From positions 3,224,001 to 3,288,000 of the forward strand of contig NZ_CP019985.1 of the NCBI RefSeq assembly GCF_002250115.1: DNA of 64,000 bases, read 5' to 3'. Origin of the DNA: Shouchella clausii. GTDB taxonomy: Bacteria; Bacillota; Bacilli; Bacillales; Bacillaceae_D. The translations under genes were made by a program, and so were the position numbers. The notes under the pieces are model-generated. The model was not told where the DNA came from, did not search any database, and saw nothing but the letters and a program-made list of their open reading frames with translations. How positions within the stretch are numbered: position 1 is the first letter of the stretch; each line of letters begins with the position of its first letter. Positions 15,746-24,212 of this stretch are shown here, piece after piece.

Positions 15746-16060
15746 ATGATTAATGCGATTGAAGCGAGAAAGCTTGCAAATGAAGGGATTGAAAATACGC
15801 GTCTCAGAGTAGTAAGCAGGATTGATAAGGCAATTGAAAATGCTGCAAAACGTCACTTGAAAAACGTGATAATCACGTTGACTTCAAGAGGTCCCGATTC
15901 TTTACAAGTTACCAAAGCAAATTATATCTATGGTGCTCCAGTAGATAAAAAGTCTGTTGAAACCTACTTGGATTACTTAAAGATTGCAGGCTTTGTTGTT
16001 ACAGAATTGTACAGTGATACAACCGAACCAAGGTTACTAATTAGTTGGGAGGAAGAGTAG
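15746..16060 (+). CDS. Hypothetical phage early protein
   Basis: 104 residues behind a GGGAGGGG ribosome site. An N-terminal amphipathic helix with many Arg/Lys (AIEARKLANEGIENTRLRVVSRIDKAIENAAKRH) is followed by a beta-rich C-terminal domain ending in LLISWEEE. No family recognised. The next gene starts directly at its stop codon. Confidence 0.65.
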   Translation: MINAIEARKLANEGIENTRLRVVSRIDKAIENAAKRHLKNVIITLTSRGPDSLQVTKANYIYGAPVDKKSVETYLDYLKIAGFVVTELYSDTTEPRLLISWEEE

Positions 16061-16246
16061 ATGGAACTAGGCGTAGCAGGGAGCATTGCCGTTAAATATA
16101 TTTCCGGCGGTGACATCGGAAAAGCAATAAATAAGTGGTTGGAAATGAACCCAGATACCGAAGTCATTGACATCAAATTTGCTGCAAGTGCAAATGAAAT
16201 GGATTGGACGACTGACGCACTAATCATTTATCGGAAGGAGGATTGA
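16061..16246 (+). CDS. Cse60-like small phage protein
   Basis: 61 residues. The pattern KAINKWLEMNPDTEVIDIKFAASA ... ALIIYRKED resembles the sporulation protein Cse60 family (short helix then VIDIKY and a final IIYRK strand), often found in phage early operons. It starts at the base after the preceding stop, with GGGAGGAAGAG as ribosome site. Function unknown. Confidence 0.6.
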   Translation: MELGVAGSIAVKYISGGDIGKAINKWLEMNPDTEVIDIKFAASANEMDWTTDALIIYRKED

Positions 16247-16250
16247 GTGA

Positions 16251-16403
16251 ATGAAAAACGGGAAGAAGCCGACGCTGGCCCAGAAAGAGCTGATGAAGGA
16301 AGCTGGCAAGTCGCCTGATAAGTGGTTTGTAGTAAAGGCTTTGCCCGATAAATTGCACGTTGTTCATCGCCAAACAGGCAGACAAGCCATTGTGCTTGTA
16401 TAA
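16251..16403 (+). CDS. DUF6906 family small protein
   Basis: 50 residues with the family opening MKNGKKPTLAQKELM, then a W-F-V-V-K strand and VVHRQTGRQAIVL. These small basic proteins are widespread in Bacillus and Listeria phages. Ribosome site AAGGAGGATTG. Function unknown. Confidence 0.75.
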   Translation: MKNGKKPTLAQKELMKEAGKSPDKWFVVKALPDKLHVVHRQTGRQAIVLV

Positions 16404-16479
16404 AAAAGCCACCTTGGCAGAGGCGGCTAATAACAAATCACATTTGAAATCAGTATACCACCATTAGGGAGGATTGCAA

Positions 16480-17028
16480 ATGAACGCTTTACAGCAAGCT
16501 GAAATTGAAGAACTAGAAGGGCAGGAATTGAGCGAGGAACGTTTCAAGATTACGGATCAGGAGTCTCTAAACTGGGCTTTCCGAAAAATCGCTGCATTAA
16601 AAACTCAAATGGAAGAGACGGACGCAATTGCGGCAAAAGAGATTGAGCGCATCCATCTGTGGGCAGCAGAACAGCATAAGCCAGTAAAACAATCCATTGA
16701 ATTTTTTGAAAGCTTAATTGCTCAGTATCACATGCAATTGCTTGAAGAAAATCCGAAGGCTAAAACGCTGAAAACTCCACACGGCAAATCAAAAAGTACT
16801 CGTAGAAAGCCAGCGCCTGTGGCAGTAAATAAAGACAAGCTGTTGGAGCATGTGAAAGAAGCTGGTATGTCTGACTATATAAAAGAAGAAATTCGCTGGG
16901 GCGATTTTAAAAAGACACTTAGTATTACTACTGCCGATGGACAACCTGTTGTTGTTGATGCTTGGGGACAACGCGTAGAAGGCGTAGAAATTGACCAGGG
17001 TGGAACCACATTCAAAGTAGAAGTGTGA
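16480..17028 (+). CDS. Host-nuclease inhibitor, Mu Gam family
   Basis: 182 residues using ATG at 16480 (GGGAGG lies 8 bases ahead; TTG at 16474 is too close). The helical first part with ESLNWAFRKIAALKTQMEE and the later TPHGKSKSTRRKPAP region fit the Gam-like family, Ku-related dimers that bind double-strand DNA ends and block RecBCD/AddAB-type exonucleases. It opens the recombination module followed by an AAA ATPase and DUF669 protein. Confidence 0.85.
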   Translation: MNALQQAEIEELEGQELSEERFKITDQESLNWAFRKIAALKTQMEETDAIAAKEIERIHLWAAEQHKPVKQSIEFFESLIAQYHMQLLEENPKAKTLKTPHGKSKSTRRKPAPVAVNKDKLLEHVKEAGMSDYIKEEIRWGDFKKTLSITTADGQPVVVDAWGQRVEGVEIDQGGTTFKVEV

Positions 17029-17037
17029 GGTGATTGA

Positions 17038-17991
17038 ATGAGCTTTGAAGTCAAAAGGGCACGACGTGAGAAACAAAAGCTGATCGCTGGATTGATGGGG
17101 CCATCAGGATCAGGCAAAACATTGAGTGCTTTATTAATAGCATATGGAATGATGCGAGAAGCCTATCCACAGCTGGGAGAACAAGAAGTGTGGGCAAAAG
17201 TGGGTCTAGCTGACACAGAACATAAAAGGTCTCTCTTGTACTTTGATTATCAAATTGATGATGAAACAAAGGTTGGTGAGTTTCTTCATATAAACTTCGA
17301 ACCACCTTATACAACCGAGCGTTATCAAGAAGCGATTGTGGCATTAAAGCAAGCAGGTGCAGAGGTAATAGTCATTGATTCTTTATCACACAATTGGCAA
17401 GGAGAAGGCGGCATTGTTGAGCAGCATGGTTCTATGAGTGGAAACTCATTTCAAAATTGGGGCAAGCTTGCGCCCGAAACTACGAAGCTAGTAAGGATAT
17501 TAACAAGAAACGATGTTCACATTATCGCTACCCTTCGAACAAAGCAAGAATATGCCATGGAATTAAATGAGAAGGGCAAGCAACAGCCAGTGAAAATCGG
17601 CACTAAGCCAGTTCAGAAAGACGAAATGGAATATGAATTCATGTTGAATTTTAATGTCGATATGAATCACATGGCAAAAGCATCTAAGGACAACACCCAT
17701 CTTTTTGGTGAAGAAGAATTTCGAATTACCATTAATGACGGTCGCCGTCTGTTTCGCTGGCTCGAACTTGGTGTAGACGTGAAAGCAGAAGAAGCCGAGC
17801 GGAGGGCAAAGCAAGCGGAAGCAGACGAGAAGGAGCGGCAGCGTCTATTGGCTGAAATACTGAACGCTGTGGAAAGAGATGAAAAGAAACAGAAAGAGCT
17901 TGTCGGAATGGAATTTAAGATGAACGAACAGAAGGTACACGATTTTAATTTAAAAGCAATGCGCAGAGCGCACGAAATTTTAACTAACTAA
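17038..17991 (+). CDS. Phage AAA family ATPase (AAA_24, Sak4-like)
   Basis: 317 residues. Walker A GPSGSGKT at 21-28, Walker B-like hydrophobic strand EVIVIDSLSH, and sensor region HIIATLRTK. This is the RecA-fold Phage_ATPase/AAA_24 group, some of which (Sak4) act in single-strand annealing recombination together with an SSB. The C-terminal 70 residues are a charged coiled coil. It is encoded between Gam and DUF669, as is usual for this recombination module. Confidence 0.85.
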   Translation: MSFEVKRARREKQKLIAGLMGPSGSGKTLSALLIAYGMMREAYPQLGEQEVWAKVGLADTEHKRSLLYFDYQIDDETKVGEFLHINFEPPYTTERYQEAIVALKQAGAEVIVIDSLSHNWQGEGGIVEQHGSMSGNSFQNWGKLAPETTKLVRILTRNDVHIIATLRTKQEYAMELNEKGKQQPVKIGTKPVQKDEMEYEFMLNFNVDMNHMAKASKDNTHLFGEEEFRITINDGRRLFRWLELGVDVKAEEAERRAKQAEADEKERQRLLAEILNAVERDEKKQKELVGMEFKMNEQKVHDFNLKAMRRAHEILTN

Positions 17992-18006
17992 TAGGAGTGA
18001 TTGATA

Positions 18007-18444
18007 ATGTTTAAAGTAGATTACAACCAAGTGAGCGAATTTGAAGAGTTTAAAAAAGGGGAATACGAAGTAACTGTTGTTGGCTATGAAACGAAACAGG
18101 CTAAAACAGGTAGCAACATGGTCGTTTTGACTTACGAGGTGCGTAGCGATGTCGAACAACCATGCAAAGGGCAAAAAATAAATTACGATAACTTTGTTGT
18201 CTCAGATAAAAGCATGTGGAGATTCCACGCCTTGTCAAAAGCGGTAGGAGTGCCGGAGGGAACGCCGTTCGAATCATATACAGAATGGGCTAAAACAATG
18301 CAAAACAAACCAGTTCGCGTTGTTGTCGGTCTAAGAGAACAGAACGGACGCAACTACCCACAGGTGAACGGATTCAAGCCATCCGAAGTAGGTAAACCAC
18401 AAGATATGGATGTTAATATCTCGTCTGACGATGTGCCTTTCTAA
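18007..18444 (+). CDS. DUF669 phage protein
   Basis: 145 residues from ATG at 18007 (TAGGAGTGAT ahead). It shows the DUF669 pattern: KKGEYEVTVVGYETKQAKTGS, then MVVLTYEVR and an FHALSKAVGVPEGT segment, with an acidic C-terminal tail ending in SSDDVPF, like the tip of SSB proteins. A single-strand DNA-binding or annealing-helper role next to the AAA ATPase is the usual inference; not proven here. Confidence 0.85.
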   Translation: MFKVDYNQVSEFEEFKKGEYEVTVVGYETKQAKTGSNMVVLTYEVRSDVEQPCKGQKINYDNFVVSDKSMWRFHALSKAVGVPEGTPFESYTEWAKTMQNKPVRVVVGLREQNGRNYPQVNGFKPSEVGKPQDMDVNISSDDVPF

Positions 18445-18458
18445 TCAAGCCATACCAT

Positions 18459-18480
18459 GAGGGGCTTAGTCCCCTCTTTA
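18459..18480 (+). terminator. Hairpin before the primase gene
   Basis: GAGGGG (18459-18464) pairs with CCCCTC (18471-18476) followed by TTTA. A weak terminator or attenuator between DUF669 and the primase gene. Confidence 0.45.
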
Positions 18481-18501
18481 CCCTAAAGGAGAGTCGGTTA
18501 C

Positions 18502-20856
18502 ATGCAGTATCAATTTCATAACATACCGCAAGAGCTGCGCGACTTTCCACAGTGGATTGTATGGCGCAAGGAGACGCGGAAGGGTAAGACAACCAAAGTG
18601 CCTTATAAAGCTGATGGATGGCACGCTAAAGCGAATGATAAACAGCATTGGACAACATTTGAGAATGCAGTAAAAGCCTATGAGTCAGGCAAGTTCGATG
18701 GCATTGGCTTTATGTTTAGCAAGGATGATCCGTTTGTTGGCATTGACTTGGACCATTGCATACAAGACGGAGTTTACACAGATGCAGCAAAAAACATTGT
18801 AGATCAATTGAACAGCTATACTGAACTTTCTCCAAGTGGTGATGGTTTGCACATCATTGTAAAAGGCAAGTTGCCGCTGAGAGGGACAGGAACAGGTAAA
18901 CGTAAAGGCGGCATTGAGGTTTATCGTCATGGACGTTACTTCACCTTCACAGGGAATAGCGTTGGGCTTCCCACAGTGGAAGAGCGTACAGATGCGTTAA
19001 AAAGCTTTTGGAAGGTCCATATGGAGGATAAACCTAAACAAAAAACAACGCCTTCATCAACTACACAATCTAGGTCCAGCTTTCTAAATGAAAATGATTT
19101 ATGGGATAAGATGTTTGCCAGCAAAAATGGTAGCAAAATTAAAGACTTGTTCGATGGCTTTTTTCCAGATGGCGATCATTCTGAAGCGGATATGGCTTTA
19201 TGTAATTACTTAGCTTTTTGGACTAATTGTGATGCCGCTTTAATGGATTCAATGTTCAGGCAATCCGGTTTAATGCGAGAGAAGTGGGATGCAGCTAGGG
19301 GGAACACTACATACGGCGCTTATCAAATCGAAAAGGCAATTGCTGAATGTAGTTCGACTGTTAGTGATCATGTCCCACAGAAGGATAAGACATACAACAT
19401 AACCATAAACAGCGATGAGTCAGAATTTGAAACAAAAGAATTCAATCTGACTGAATTAGGTAATGCTGAACGAATTGCTTATAAACATGGCAAAGACATT
19501 CGCTATTGTAATGAGGTTGGTTGGCTCATTTGGGATGGAAAGAAATGGGCTGTTGATGAAACAAGAAAGATTGAAACAATCGTTTCCGGTACGCTAAGAG
19601 GTCTATACGATGAAGCATTTAAAGAATCAGATGAAGATAGACAAAAAGCGATGCTAAAGTGGGCGAAGATATGCGAGAAGCGGTCTACGCGTGTAAATAG
19701 CATTCAAGATTTAAGGCCGCTAGTTCCCGTCCTAAAAAAGGAATTGGATAAACATAAGATGCTTTTTAATTGCCAAAACGGTGTTATTGATCTTGAAACT
19801 GGTAAATTGTTACCGCACAAGCGCGAATTGCTTCTAACACAAATTAGCAACACATCATATGACAAAGATGCGCAATGTCCCAACTGGGAGTCTTTTCTTA
19901 AAGATGTCATCTTAAATGACAAAGGCGAAACAGATTACGAAGTAATAGATTATGTCCAAAAAGCATTAGGTTACAGTCTCACTGGATCAATGAAGGAACA
20001 AGCAATGTTCTTCTTATACGGCACTGGTAAAAACGGAAAAAGCACGTTTATTGATACGGTCCAAGAAGTGTTTGGTGACTACGGTAAACAATCCAACACA
20101 GACACTTTTGTAAAAAAGAAAAATGATTCCGGTATTAATAACGACATTGCACGTTTAGACGGCGCCCGCTTTGTCTCTGCTGTGGAGAGCGAAGAGGGGC
20201 AGCAATTGTCGGAAGCCTTAGTAAAGCAAATAACTGGCGGGGACAAGATTGCTGCTCGTTTCATGAGACAAGACTTTTTTGAATTTGCTCCTGAATTTAA
20301 GGTCTTTTTTACAACGAACCACAAGCCGATTGTGCGTAACAACGATGACGGAATATGGAGAAGGATTCATCTGATCCCATTTACCGCATCCATTCCAAAG
20401 GAAAAACAAGACAAGGACTTACCCGAAAAGTTGCGTAAGGAGTTGCCTGGTATCTTGCGGTGGATGGTGGAAGGTGCGTTGAAGTGGCAGGCGGAAGGGC
20501 TTGAGAAACCAAGTTCCGTCGAAAGAGCAACCCAAAGTTATAGAGAAGACATGGATATATTAGGGCCATTCATCGATGAATTGTGCATTGTAAATCCTTT
20601 AGCGAAGGTCGAAGCTAAAAAACTATTTAGAGAATACAAGCAGTGGAGTTTTGGCAATGACGAGATTGATATTCAAAACAGAAAGTTTTACCGAATGATC
20701 GAAAGCAGAGGATTTAAGAAATTTAATGGAGCAAAAAACAAAGTGTATTTTTCCGGTTTGGGATTAAAAGAAGAGAATAAAAGCTTGGAAAACGTAAAAG
20801 GGGTTAATGAACTTAGCCCAAGGGTTAATAAAGAAAAAGACGTTGTGAGACTGTGA
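18502..20856 (+). CDS. Phage primase-polymerase/helicase, P4/D5 family
   Basis: 784 residues. Residues 1-150 form a primase-polymerase-like domain: GIDLDHC (80-86) supplies the metal-binding acids D82 and D84, with SGDGLHIIVKG and GGIEVYRHGRYFTFTGN following. Residues 210-285 resemble the NrS-1 helicase-binding domain (ALCNYLAFWTNCD). From about 300 come the D5_N and superfamily 3 helicase parts with Walker A GTGKNGKS at 507-514 and sensor FKVFFTTNHKP. The protein would prime and unwind at the phage origin. An iteron-rich region lies immediately after it and even in its last codons. Confidence 0.9.
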   Translation: MQYQFHNIPQELRDFPQWIVWRKETRKGKTTKVPYKADGWHAKANDKQHWTTFENAVKAYESGKFDGIGFMFSKDDPFVGIDLDHCIQDGVYTDAAKNIVDQLNSYTELSPSGDGLHIIVKGKLPLRGTGTGKRKGGIEVYRHGRYFTFTGNSVGLPTVEERTDALKSFWKVHMEDKPKQKTTPSSTTQSRSSFLNENDLWDKMFASKNGSKIKDLFDGFFPDGDHSEADMALCNYLAFWTNCDAALMDSMFRQSGLMREKWDAARGNTTYGAYQIEKAIAECSSTVSDHVPQKDKTYNITINSDESEFETKEFNLTELGNAERIAYKHGKDIRYCNEVGWLIWDGKKWAVDETRKIETIVSGTLRGLYDEAFKESDEDRQKAMLKWAKICEKRSTRVNSIQDLRPLVPVLKKELDKHKMLFNCQNGVIDLETGKLLPHKRELLLTQISNTSYDKDAQCPNWESFLKDVILNDKGETDYEVIDYVQKALGYSLTGSMKEQAMFFLYGTGKNGKSTFIDTVQEVFGDYGKQSNTDTFVKKKNDSGINNDIARLDGARFVSAVESEEGQQLSEALVKQITGGDKIAARFMRQDFFEFAPEFKVFFTTNHKPIVRNNDDGIWRRIHLIPFTASIPKEKQDKDLPEKLRKELPGILRWMVEGALKWQAEGLEKPSSVERATQSYREDMDILGPFIDELCIVNPLAKVEAKKLFREYKQWSFGNDEIDIQNRKFYRMIESRGFKKFNGAKNKVYFSGLGLKEENKSLENVKGVNELSPRVNKEKDVVRL

Positions 20857-21082
20857 AACCGTTGGTATATAAGGGTTTATGCATTTATTTATTATAAAAA
20901 GGTTAATAAAGTTAATTAACATACCTATTCCTCTCATATGAAAATCCTTTATTAAAGAATAAATAAAGACATTTATATCAGGAGGAATAGGAAACTTGTT
21001 AACTATATTAACCCGATGACACTCAAACCATTGGTATATCAATGAAAACTAGCATTTTCGTTCATTAACCCTTTATTAACCC
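20801..21082. other. Candidate phage replication origin with iterons
   Basis: GGGTTAATAAAG occurs at 20822-20833, as AGGTTAATAAAG at 20900-20911 and inverted as CTTTATTAACCC at 21071-21082. Partial copies are at 20801-20808 and 20946-20957. AAACC[G/A]TTGGTATAT is directly repeated at 20856-20870 and 21025-21039. The stretch is very AT-rich and has no gene. Placement beside the primase-helicase gene fits an origin. Confidence 0.65.
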
Positions 21083-21099
21083 ATATCGAGGTGATGGTG

Positions 21100-21534
21100 A
21101 TGCATCCAAAAGATATTATCGCTGTTTTTAAAAAGGCTGGCGCTGACTTAACCCTTGACACAGAAGGGATTGTAGCAACAAACGCTAAGCAAGTGAGTGA
21201 ATTAACATTGCAGTTTGCTAAAGAGAATAAAAGAAGGCTCATTATGTATTTGAAAGGTGAGTATACAGACAAAAAGCATTCTATTTTTTCTACAAATGAT
21301 CAATTGGTGGATTTTTTCCTTAAAAGGGAAGTGAATAATCCGAAAGCAATTGATGCGTTTTTAAGAAACAATTCAGACTGTGCAGATATGGTCATAAGAA
21401 GGATGCAAATTTTAAAAGAGAACGGTTGGAAGTATGAGGAATGCACAGCCAATTATGAAAATGAAGATACGGATTTGTTGGCAGAACTATTATTCAAGCG
21501 AGCCATGGCGGATCGTAAAAAGAAGGGAGCATAG
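21100..21534 (+). CDS. Hypothetical early phage protein with TubC-docking-like N-terminus
   Basis: 144 residues from ATG at 21100, with GAGGTGATG ahead. Residues 1-50 show a helix, a LTLDTEGIVATNAK turn and LTLQFAKENKRRLIMYLKGEY, similar to the TubC N-terminal docking-domain-like fold found in several phage replication proteins. The rest is helical and charged (two predicted helices ending in KRAMADRKKKG). It lies between the origin candidate and the ERCC4 nuclease; function unknown. Confidence 0.6.
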   Translation: MHPKDIIAVFKKAGADLTLDTEGIVATNAKQVSELTLQFAKENKRRLIMYLKGEYTDKKHSIFSTNDQLVDFFLKREVNNPKAIDAFLRNNSDCADMVIRRMQILKENGWKYEECTANYENEDTDLLAELLFKRAMADRKKKGA

Positions 21535-21537
21535 AAG

Positions 21538-22068
21538 GTGAGTGCTCTAAGCTACAAATACACTCCAAAAGAAGTAGACGAAATCTTGAAAACACTGACC
21601 ATCACTGTGGACACCAGGGAGCAGAAGAACCAGCACGTTCGGGATTATTTTGTTAAAAAAGACATCCCTTTCGTGAACAGGACCATGAAAACAGGCGATT
21701 ACGGTTGCTTTATTCCTGCCAATCCAGATTACGGGATTATGCGTGACATGTTTGTCTCTGGCTCTGTGGAAAGAAAAAACGGAGTGGATGAATTAGTTGA
21801 ATCAATTAAAGATCGAACCAGATTTGAAAATGAGTTGATAAGAGCATCAAGAATGCCCTTTACCTTGATAGTTGAGGACGTAAATGGCTATCAGAAAATA
21901 TTAAACGGCACATATCGCAGCCAATACAAGCCTCAATCGTTGCTTGGCTCGCTCAAAACATTTGAAGCGCGCTACGGGTTTACGACTCACTTTATTAATC
22001 CGGCATATTCAGGCAATTACATCTATCACACATTACTTTATTTAGCCAGGGAGGTATTGAAATCATGA
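21538..22068 (+). CDS. ERCC4-domain nuclease
   Basis: 176 residues. The XPF/ERCC4 nuclease motif is complete: VDTREQ near residue 22, GDYG near 53 and VERKNGVDELVESI near 80, then LIVED. These residues bind the metal for cutting branched DNA. It probably processes recombination or replication intermediates in concert with the Gam/AAA/DUF669 module. The start at 21538 is GTG, 3 bases after the previous stop, with AGAAGGTG as ribosome site; overlaps the next gene by 4 bases. Confidence 0.85.
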   Translation: MSALSYKYTPKEVDEILKTLTITVDTREQKNQHVRDYFVKKDIPFVNRTMKTGDYGCFIPANPDYGIMRDMFVSGSVERKNGVDELVESIKDRTRFENELIRASRMPFTLIVEDVNGYQKILNGTYRSQYKPQSLLGSLKTFEARYGFTTHFINPAYSGNYIYHTLLYLAREVLKS

Positions 22069-22337
22069 GTGTTAAAAAGAGACGATCCGAAAAAGAAACG
22101 TGCGCACTTATCGACAATATCATATTAGCGCGGCAAAATCAGAACACATTTCAGTTTAAGTCATCATGCGGCGGGTATGGTTTGATGCTACGTGACAAAA
22201 GTAAACTAGCACTTATTAAGCGAATTAGAGTTAAAGAAGAACGCGGTTGGGAATGTGCAGCACCGATTGCCTATAAGGATGAACATTACTTTGTAAAGAT
22301 GGTATTTAACCGGAAGCCGTTAAGGGAGCAGGTGTGA
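22065..22337 (+). CDS. Hypothetical early phage protein
   Basis: 90 residues, start overlapping the nuclease stop (ATGA). Strongly basic, with short beta segments (FQFKSSCGGYGLML). No recognised domain. It continues the early operon and overlaps its neighbour downstream. Confidence 0.6.
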   Translation: MSVKKRRSEKETCALIDNIILARQNQNTFQFKSSCGGYGLMLRDKSKLALIKRIRVKEERGWECAAPIAYKDEHYFVKMVFNRKPLREQV

Positions 22338-22339
22338 TT

Positions 22340-22690
22340 ATGAGCAAACCAGCACACTATGAATCAAAAATTGATCCACTCGCTTATATGAAAGAAAACA
22401 TGAGCGCGGCAGGGTACGAAGGCTTTTTGATTGGCAATGTAATTAAGTATGTGACCAGGTATCCGAAAAAGAACGGCTTGGAAGATTTGAAGAAAGCAAA
22501 GGACTATATCGAAAAAGCCATTGAACTGTATGAGAAAGAGGAAGAGGGAAAGAAAAAACAGGATAATCATCATAATTGGGTTTGTCCAAAATGTAAAAAG
22601 TCCAACAGCCAAAAGATTCCCCCAGGAAGTACATTTACGATATTTCATTGCTCTTATTGCCGTCTACCAATACAGGCGAAGTTCAAATGA
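22340..22690 (+). CDS. DUF3310 protein with C-terminal zinc ribbon
   Basis: 116 residues. The first 65 match DUF3310 (SaV-like): KPAHYESKIDPLAYMKENM ... IGNVIKYVTRYPKKNGLEDLKKAKDYIEKAIEL, annotated in phages as nucleotide-kinase-like although no activity is firmly known. The last 50 residues add a zinc-ribbon tail with CPKC and CSYC, not usual for the short family members, so this is a two-domain fusion. Confidence 0.85.
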   Translation: MSKPAHYESKIDPLAYMKENMSAAGYEGFLIGNVIKYVTRYPKKNGLEDLKKAKDYIEKAIELYEKEEEGKKKQDNHHNWVCPKCKKSNSQKIPPGSTFTIFHCSYCRLPIQAKFK

Positions 22691-22806
22691 TAGCCCTAAT
22701 CTGCATCATTGCTGTGGGAAGCCTAATTGCTGTTGGCACATTACTGTTTTTGAAAGGCGCTACAAGACATGAAGAAACGATGAAGGGCGACGATGGGGAT
22801 TTTTAA
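22687..22806 (+). CDS. Small membrane peptide, 39 residues
   Basis: Its ATG overlaps the stop of the DUF3310 gene (ATGA), so translation is coupled. One hydrophobic helix at residues 2-22 (IALICIIAVGSLIAVGTLLF) and a charged tail ending EETMKGDDGDF. Function unknown. Confidence 0.55.
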   Translation: MIALICIIAVGSLIAVGTLLFLKGATRHEETMKGDDGDF

Positions 22807-22832
22807 AGAACGTGGGAAAAGGAGGAAATGTT

Positions 22833-23285
22833 TTGGCCAAGATACTAGATGCTTGCTGTGGTAGCAGAATGTTCTGGTTTGATAAGAGTCACGAAGATGC
22901 AATTTATATGGACAATCGCGAATTAAGTACAACGCTGTGCGATGGTCGAACTTTGGAAGTTAAGCCTGACGTATTAGGTGATTTCAGAGATATGCCATTT
23001 GATGATGATAGTTTCTATTTAGTTGTGTTTGATCCTCCACATTTGCTAAAAGCAGGCGAAGAATCGTGGTTAGCAAAGAAATACGGAATTTTATCAGTTG
23101 ATTGGAAGGTTGATATAAAACGCGGTTTTGAAGAGTGTATGCGTGTTTTGAAACCAAATGGAGCACTTATTTTTAAATGGAATGAGGACCAGATTAAAAC
23201 TAGTGAAATTATAAAAGTAATTGGTCAAAGGCCGTTGTTTGGTAATCGGAGAGCGAAAACCCATTGGATGGTTTTTATGAAATAA
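22833..23285 (+). CDS. SAM-dependent methyltransferase, phage type
   Basis: 150 residues from TTG at 22833, chosen because AAAAGGAGGA lies 8 bases ahead (GTG at 22812 lies before that site). LDACCGSRMFWFD is motif I of class I methyltransferases, VVFDPPHL corresponds to motif IV (DPPY-like), and MRVLKPNGALIFKWNE to the following strand. Size and motifs fit small phage methyltransferases, likely acting on DNA to evade restriction or regulate; the target is unknown. Confidence 0.8.
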   Translation: MAKILDACCGSRMFWFDKSHEDAIYMDNRELSTTLCDGRTLEVKPDVLGDFRDMPFDDDSFYLVVFDPPHLLKAGEESWLAKKYGILSVDWKVDIKRGFEECMRVLKPNGALIFKWNEDQIKTSEIIKVIGQRPLFGNRRAKTHWMVFMK

Positions 23286-23316
23286 ATAGTGGCTCCTGCC
23301 GCCAAAGGAGGAAATG

Positions 23317-23676
23317 ATGAAAAGATATGCAGTAGGTGTCGCAATACATGACGGTGAGATTGTAGTTAAAATCGTGTGGGCTACAGATGAAATTAAGGCA
23401 ATGATGAGGGCAGTTCAAGAAGAACAAATTTCCTTCGTTGAAGAGGAACTTGGGGAAGATGAAGCAAAAATTGCGCGTTCTGAGATTGAACATGATGACT
23501 CTACAATGGAGTTTTCCTCTATTGAGCAAGTAATCGAGTATTTTTACAAAGGAGATACTCACGTTTCCAGACCAGTGGAAATCCGAGAACATGACCTCCC
23601 CACGATAGAAGAGGGGGTAGAGGGAGTGAAGGAGTTGTTGGATAGATACGAGCAGAAGTGGTCTAAATATAAGTAG
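23317..23676 (+). CDS. Hypothetical acidic phage protein
   Basis: 119 residues; two adjacent ATG codons (23314, 23317) follow AAAGGAGG and the second has better spacing. Very acidic central part (EEEQISFVEEELGEDEAKI-like pattern). No recognised family. Confidence 0.6.
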   Translation: MKRYAVGVAIHDGEIVVKIVWATDEIKAMMRAVQEEQISFVEEELGEDEAKIARSEIEHDDSTMEFSSIEQVIEYFYKGDTHVSRPVEIREHDLPTIEEGVEGVKELLDRYEQKWSKYK

Positions 23677-23693
23677 ACAGGAGGGGAAACGGA

Positions 23694-23804
23694 ATGGATA
23701 AACCAAAATGTGCTGAATGCGGGAAAGAAGGTAAATTTCTGTTAGTTATTTTTCATCCCACCGAGGGGAAAACGCTGGTCTGTGAAGACTGCTTTATTGT
23801 ATAA
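23694..23804 (+). CDS. Mini zinc-ribbon protein, 36 residues
   Basis: Behind AGGAGGGG. Two CxxC pairs (CAEC and CEDC) 24 residues apart make a zinc ribbon of minimal size. Common as uncharacterised phage peptides; nucleic-acid or protein binding would fit. Confidence 0.55.
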   Translation: MDKPKCAECGKEGKFLLVIFHPTEGKTLVCEDCFIV

Positions 23805-23831
23805 GGCCACTACTGTATAGGAGGGAACGGA

Positions 23832-24149
23832 ATGGGAATGAAAGTATTTAAATTTTGCGAGTGTGATTGGGTTTGTGCGAAGTCATTAGCAGAAGCAACT
23901 GATTTTTACCGTGAAGATACAGGTTTAAATTCTGCCGCATTTGAACTTGGCGTAAGTGTGGAGGAACTAAGTTTAGACGAAAAAATCAATATTCCGTTCG
24001 ACGATTTTACATTAGAAGAAAAAGGACGTGTAAGACTAGGTGAAATGATTTTTTCACATGGCGAAATGCGGGTTGAAATGACACTATCTCGGCTTCTTGA
24101 AGTCGGAGGACATACGGAACCTTGCATCATTTATTCCACAGAAGTATAG
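23832..24149 (+). CDS. Hypothetical phage protein, 105 residues
   Basis: Ribosome site AGGAGGG 6 bases before ATG. The beginning KVFKFCECDWVCAKSLAEATDFYREDTG resembles uncharacterised phage proteins with a beta-alpha start; the rest is alpha/beta and ends with a conserved-looking HTEPCIIYSTEV. Function unknown. Confidence 0.6.
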   Translation: MGMKVFKFCECDWVCAKSLAEATDFYREDTGLNSAAFELGVSVEELSLDEKINIPFDDFTLEEKGRVRLGEMIFSHGEMRVEMTLSRLLEVGGHTEPCIIYSTEV

Positions 24150-24175
24150 GACACTATTGTATAGGAATACTCACT

Positions 24176-24192
24176 CCCCGCCCTGTGCGGGG
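24176..24192 (+). other. Hairpin upstream of dUTPase gene
   Basis: CCCCGC (24176-24181) pairs with GCGGGG (24187-24192), loop CCTGT. No T-run, so not a standard terminator; may stabilise the downstream mRNA. Confidence 0.4.
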
Positions 24193-24212
24193 CATCACAT
24201 TAGGAGGAACTC

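Noticed and set aside
16398-16440. Terminator after the DUF6906 gene (AGCCACCT...AGGCGGCT)
   Set aside because: The stem has a mismatch and no T-run follows, so it is not a convincing terminator.
20997-21017. Seven-codon ORF behind AGGAGGAATAGG in the origin region
   Set aside because: Too short and inside the repeat region; a chance ribosome-like sequence.
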